From positions 372,001-436,000 of the forward strand of contig JASANH010000735.1 in the NCBI GenBank assembly GCA_030248295.1: a DNA stretch of 64,000 nucleotides. The letters are read 5' to 3'. The position numbers and the translations under genes are program-made. Origin of the DNA: Mesodorylaimus sp. YZB2_4 (Eukaryota > Nematoda > Enoplea > Dorylaimida > Dorylaimidae). The notes under the pieces were generated by a model. The model was given only the letters and a program-made list of their open reading frames with translations. It had not been told where the DNA came from and made no database searches. Shown one piece after another: positions 61,535-64,000 of the stretch. How positions within the stretch are numbered: position 1 is the first letter of the stretch; every line of letters begins with the position of its first letter.

Positions 61535-62367
61535 CGGAATTGAATGCTGCACGTCGTGAAAACATACACTGAAATGGCATGTGTATTCCCCCTTCCTTAT
61601 ATACCTTGCCTAATACGCGTGCCTGGTAAGAACTGGTCGATCAGAACAAATTCGAGCACCAAGAAAAACAAGTCCGAATCAGTGGCGCAGCTAATGACAG
61701 AATGCAAAATAGACTACATCACGGGGCCTAGCCCGTGATCCAGAGTATATTGCCTGTGCACGCCTAATAAACACGAAAAACTGGACATATTCTAATGCCA
61801 GAGGATCCAGTCGTGCTAAATTTACTTTCTTTCGCTGTCAGAATACTCTGACCGGGTGCAAGAAATTCCGATCTGACCCTGACCTTGGCCGGACCCCAAA
61901 AAAATTTCTGAGCTTGACCCTAAATTTGACCGAGGGTCGGTCAATCAGGGTTTTGACAGAATTCTGACCTTGGCCTTGAGGTCATTACTAACACTAATCT
62001 GAGCTGAATTATTTATCGCTCGTGGTCTACAAAATGGGGCATGACAGCAGCTGATTTTCGTCCTCAGTGCACTACTCCACGCCAAACTTCTCGTGACTGA
62101 CAGCGACACCTGCTGCTACCATAAAAGGTGTCAGGCCTCGGGTTCTCACGCTATCCCTCCCTTGCACACTGAGACCTAGGGCGGTGCCAAGACACGGGTA
62201 TGTACTGTACGTGGGTGGACAGGCAGTTCAGCCTGACCACGCGGTGCAATTGAGAGGCCCCTCCAATCCTTCTCTACGTCATCCCATACCTGGCCAACTA
62301 TTCATCACGCCATGTCTTCGCCATGCCGTGTGTGCTCTTGGTATTGTGGTTATAAGCACTAGGCCAG

Positions 62368-62523
62368 CTCTGAAACCATATTTTACACATATGCTCAAGA
62401 ATGTGGTGCTTGAGTATGAATAAAGTATGATATGACTGACTGCGAAGTGGGTCTTTTGATACTGAAACTGGTAATTGCATAGGTAAAACAAGCACTTTAA
62501 ATGTGCGTAAAATATAGTTTCAG
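62368..62523. mobile_element. MITE-like element containing a SINE-tail fragment
   Basis: The left end, TCTGAAACCATATTTTACAC, and the right end, GTAAAATATAGTTTCAGA, are inverted repeats, as in the element at 30383-30533. Inside lies GGTGCTTGAGTATGAATAAA and GTATGATATGAC, which matches the 3' tail of family A SINEs. The size, about 155 bases, is close to that of the other element. Confidence 0.65.
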
Positions 62524-63542
62524 AAAGGGGCTCCTGCACTTCTGGCTCCGTCCGCAGGGAGCTTAGAGTCACCTTCAGGCAGCTTGCCACCAAGATTGGG
62601 GTGCATTGTGCGCATTTGGAGGTACCTTCCAAATTCAAGTCATAAAAGACAGTCTTCCGAGGAGATCTCAAACTCGCACTGGTTTCCTTTTGCCGCTCGT
62701 CAATTCCCCTGACTGTCAGACCTGCGATCAACAGAACACCCAATGAGTTCTGCTGTTTTGCTTCCTTCATCCAAGCACTTTCAGCAAAAAGCCAAGAACT
62801 GTTGTTGGTCTATGGCACAGTCTAAAAACCAGTTTCAACCCTTGCTGGCTAGAGTTCGAGTCATCTCATCTTGGCTATTTTGAGTTAGTTGGTGCTTGCA
62901 GCTGTCAACATGTACTGCATCATCCTTGTTTGTTCTGAGGGCAGTAAGCACGGAAAAAGTGCCAAAACAGTTTGTTTGCAACAGAAAATCCTTGCGGACT
63001 TGGTTTTTTGCGGTTTTTGCCTTAACTACTGCACCGACTGATCGAAATCTCTCGAAGACGGGATTAAAGGGTGTGATTTATTTAGAGATGAATGCAGTCG
63101 GTCCGTAAGACGTGTCCGTTTCATTTAGAAAGAAGTCGAAGCAAATGCATTAGAAATTAGGTTTTGATGGCCTCAGGCGCGGGCGTACACTCAATAGTTT
63201 CTAGTTCTTAGACGGTATAGCGAAAGACCTATTGGCGAAGGGAAGTGCTAGTAATCAAGTTAGCTCTCTCTGACGTTGCCTAATGCGTGCGGGAGGTGTT
63301 GTTCATTAAGTTGCATAAGTGCAAATCAATCTCGCCGTCTCAATACAAATCTTTGCGGCCATTGCAAAGAGAATATAATTTCTTCAAAGACAAATTTCTT
63401 GTCACAATGTACATTTCGAATAAGAGTATACGATCACAGTATAATCAGTCTTTAGTATCCAACCGAAGACAACCTTCTCTTGGCGGGCTATGAGCCAACC
63501 CGATGAGCAGTGCACCCCGTAATCTGGGATATGCCACTAAAG

Positions 63543-63770
63543 TTAGTGTCGTCTGAAGAAACAGAAACGTTCAAGCGTCCTTTTGAAAGCCATGCGGAAA
63601 TCGGGGCTAAATATGGTGTAGATGATGGGATTGACGGCCGAATTGACGTAGCCGAGCCACAGAAATATACTGTCCAAGGGCTCGGGTGCAGGACAGTTCT
63701 TGGGACCACCACATAGTGGTCTTATCAGAGCCAGCACGAAGAATGGTACCCAACATACAACGAAGATTCC
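63543..63770 (-). CDS. Biogenic-amine GPCR, last coding exon (partial gene)
   Basis: An AG acceptor at 63771-63772 opens a 75-codon exon, in phase 0, ending at TAA 63543-63545. It covers TM6 from its middle (GIFVVCWVPFFVLALIRP, with the CWxPFF signature of aminergic receptors), an extracellular loop with two cysteines, TM7 (LWLGYVNSAVNPIIYTIF, with NPxxY) and helix 8 (SPDFRMAFKRTL). A short CFF tail could be palmitoylated. These features fit dopamine, serotonin, tyramine or octopamine receptors, where ligand specificity is set upstream. The remaining exons must lie to the right, beyond about 63.8 kb; I found none in the last 230 bases. Confidence 0.92.
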   Translation of the reverse strand, partial: GIFVVCWVPFFVLALIRPLCGGPKNCPAPEPLDSIFLWLGYVNSAVNPIIYTIFSPDFRMAFKRTLERFCFFRRH

Positions 63771-64000
63771 CTGAAACACACGACGTTTTGGCCATGAAGA
63801 AACATTAACACCACAGACTGTTCAAACATTCGGCCTACTACTGGCCTCCTAGCATATTTTGAGACCCGGTGCAGTGCAATGCACAAGTCAAACCAACCAG
63901 TGTTGCGTACGCACACTGTACTGCCAGGCAAGTGCGAGTCCTTCGAAGCGTGTATGCAGAAATGTGGGACCCTGGCAGGACCTGACGAATAGTGAGACTT

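Larger units (their letters stand above)
56470..63542. other. Seven-kilobase repeat-rich region without a confident gene
   Basis: Contents recognised: a family A SINE at 56635-56790; family C pieces at 56785-56990, 57465-57670 and 60610-60720; family D-like pieces at 57800-58160 and 59030-59450; poly-G and poly-C runs at 59607-59620 and 59659-59668; and an inverted-repeat element at 62368-62523. Possible isolated minus-strand exons at 58790-59060, 60836-61048 and 61400-61530 have protein-like composition but no recognised family. They could be 3'-ward pieces of unknown genes or chance. Confidence 0.55.

Overview
This is a 64 kb piece of an animal nuclear genome, most probably a nematode. Genes are split by GT-AG introns (one GC-AG), and many short introns end in TTTTAG or TTTCAG. 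A fragment coding for a nematode-type major sperm protein (MSP) domain lies near 35.0-35.25 kb, and a DEG/ENaC channel, a PAN-domain secreted protein and a divergent peptide-type GPCR fit the same assignment. Nothing prokaryotic or viral was recognised. All gene models were assembled by eye from splice signals, codon phase and remembered protein families; no search was run.

Layout, left to right. 1-8.54 kb (-): mevalonate kinase, whose 3' end lies beyond the left edge and whose two multi-kb introns are full of repeats. 10.8-16.3 kb (+): a complete 13-exon TYW1 (wybutosine synthase). 17.3-24.75 kb (+): a complete clathrin heavy chain. 26.55-29.8 kb (+): a secreted three-PAN-domain protein. 30.57-36.72 kb (-): a five-exon DEG/ENaC channel whose 3.8 kb first intron holds, on the opposite strand, a two-LIM-domain gene (33.44-34.11 kb) and a frameshifted MSP fragment. 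38.9-40.36 kb (-): an intronless 487-residue GPCR. 42.4-43.2 kb (-): a poorly resolved acidic membrane-protein gene, divergent from nucleoredoxin (43.45-49.4 kb, +). 49.67-50.27 kb (-): a poly-glutamate single-pass membrane protein. 51.99-55.13 kb (-): a complete seven-exon glutamine synthetase with a presequence-like N-terminus, divergent from a second LIM gene (55.49-56.47 kb, +). 56.5-63.5 kb: repeat-rich and nearly gene-free. 63.54-63.77 kb (-): the last coding exon of a biogenic-amine GPCR that continues past the right edge.

The genes are a mixture of housekeeping functions (isoprenoid synthesis, tRNA-Phe modification, vesicle coat, glutamine synthesis, redox) and animal signalling or structural proteins; there is no operon or pathway cluster. 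The notable content is repetitive: a tRNA-Glu(CUC)-derived SINE family in at least nine copies plus a variant with a different tail, a second tRNA-like SINE family, a palindrome-bearing dispersed repeat, two families of short inverted-repeat elements, two long foldbacks, and a palindromic pair of CTCF-like motifs in a divergent promoter. I found no clearly new biological system. The strongest leads are the nested genes, the broken MSP, the CTCF-like palindrome and the SINE families.
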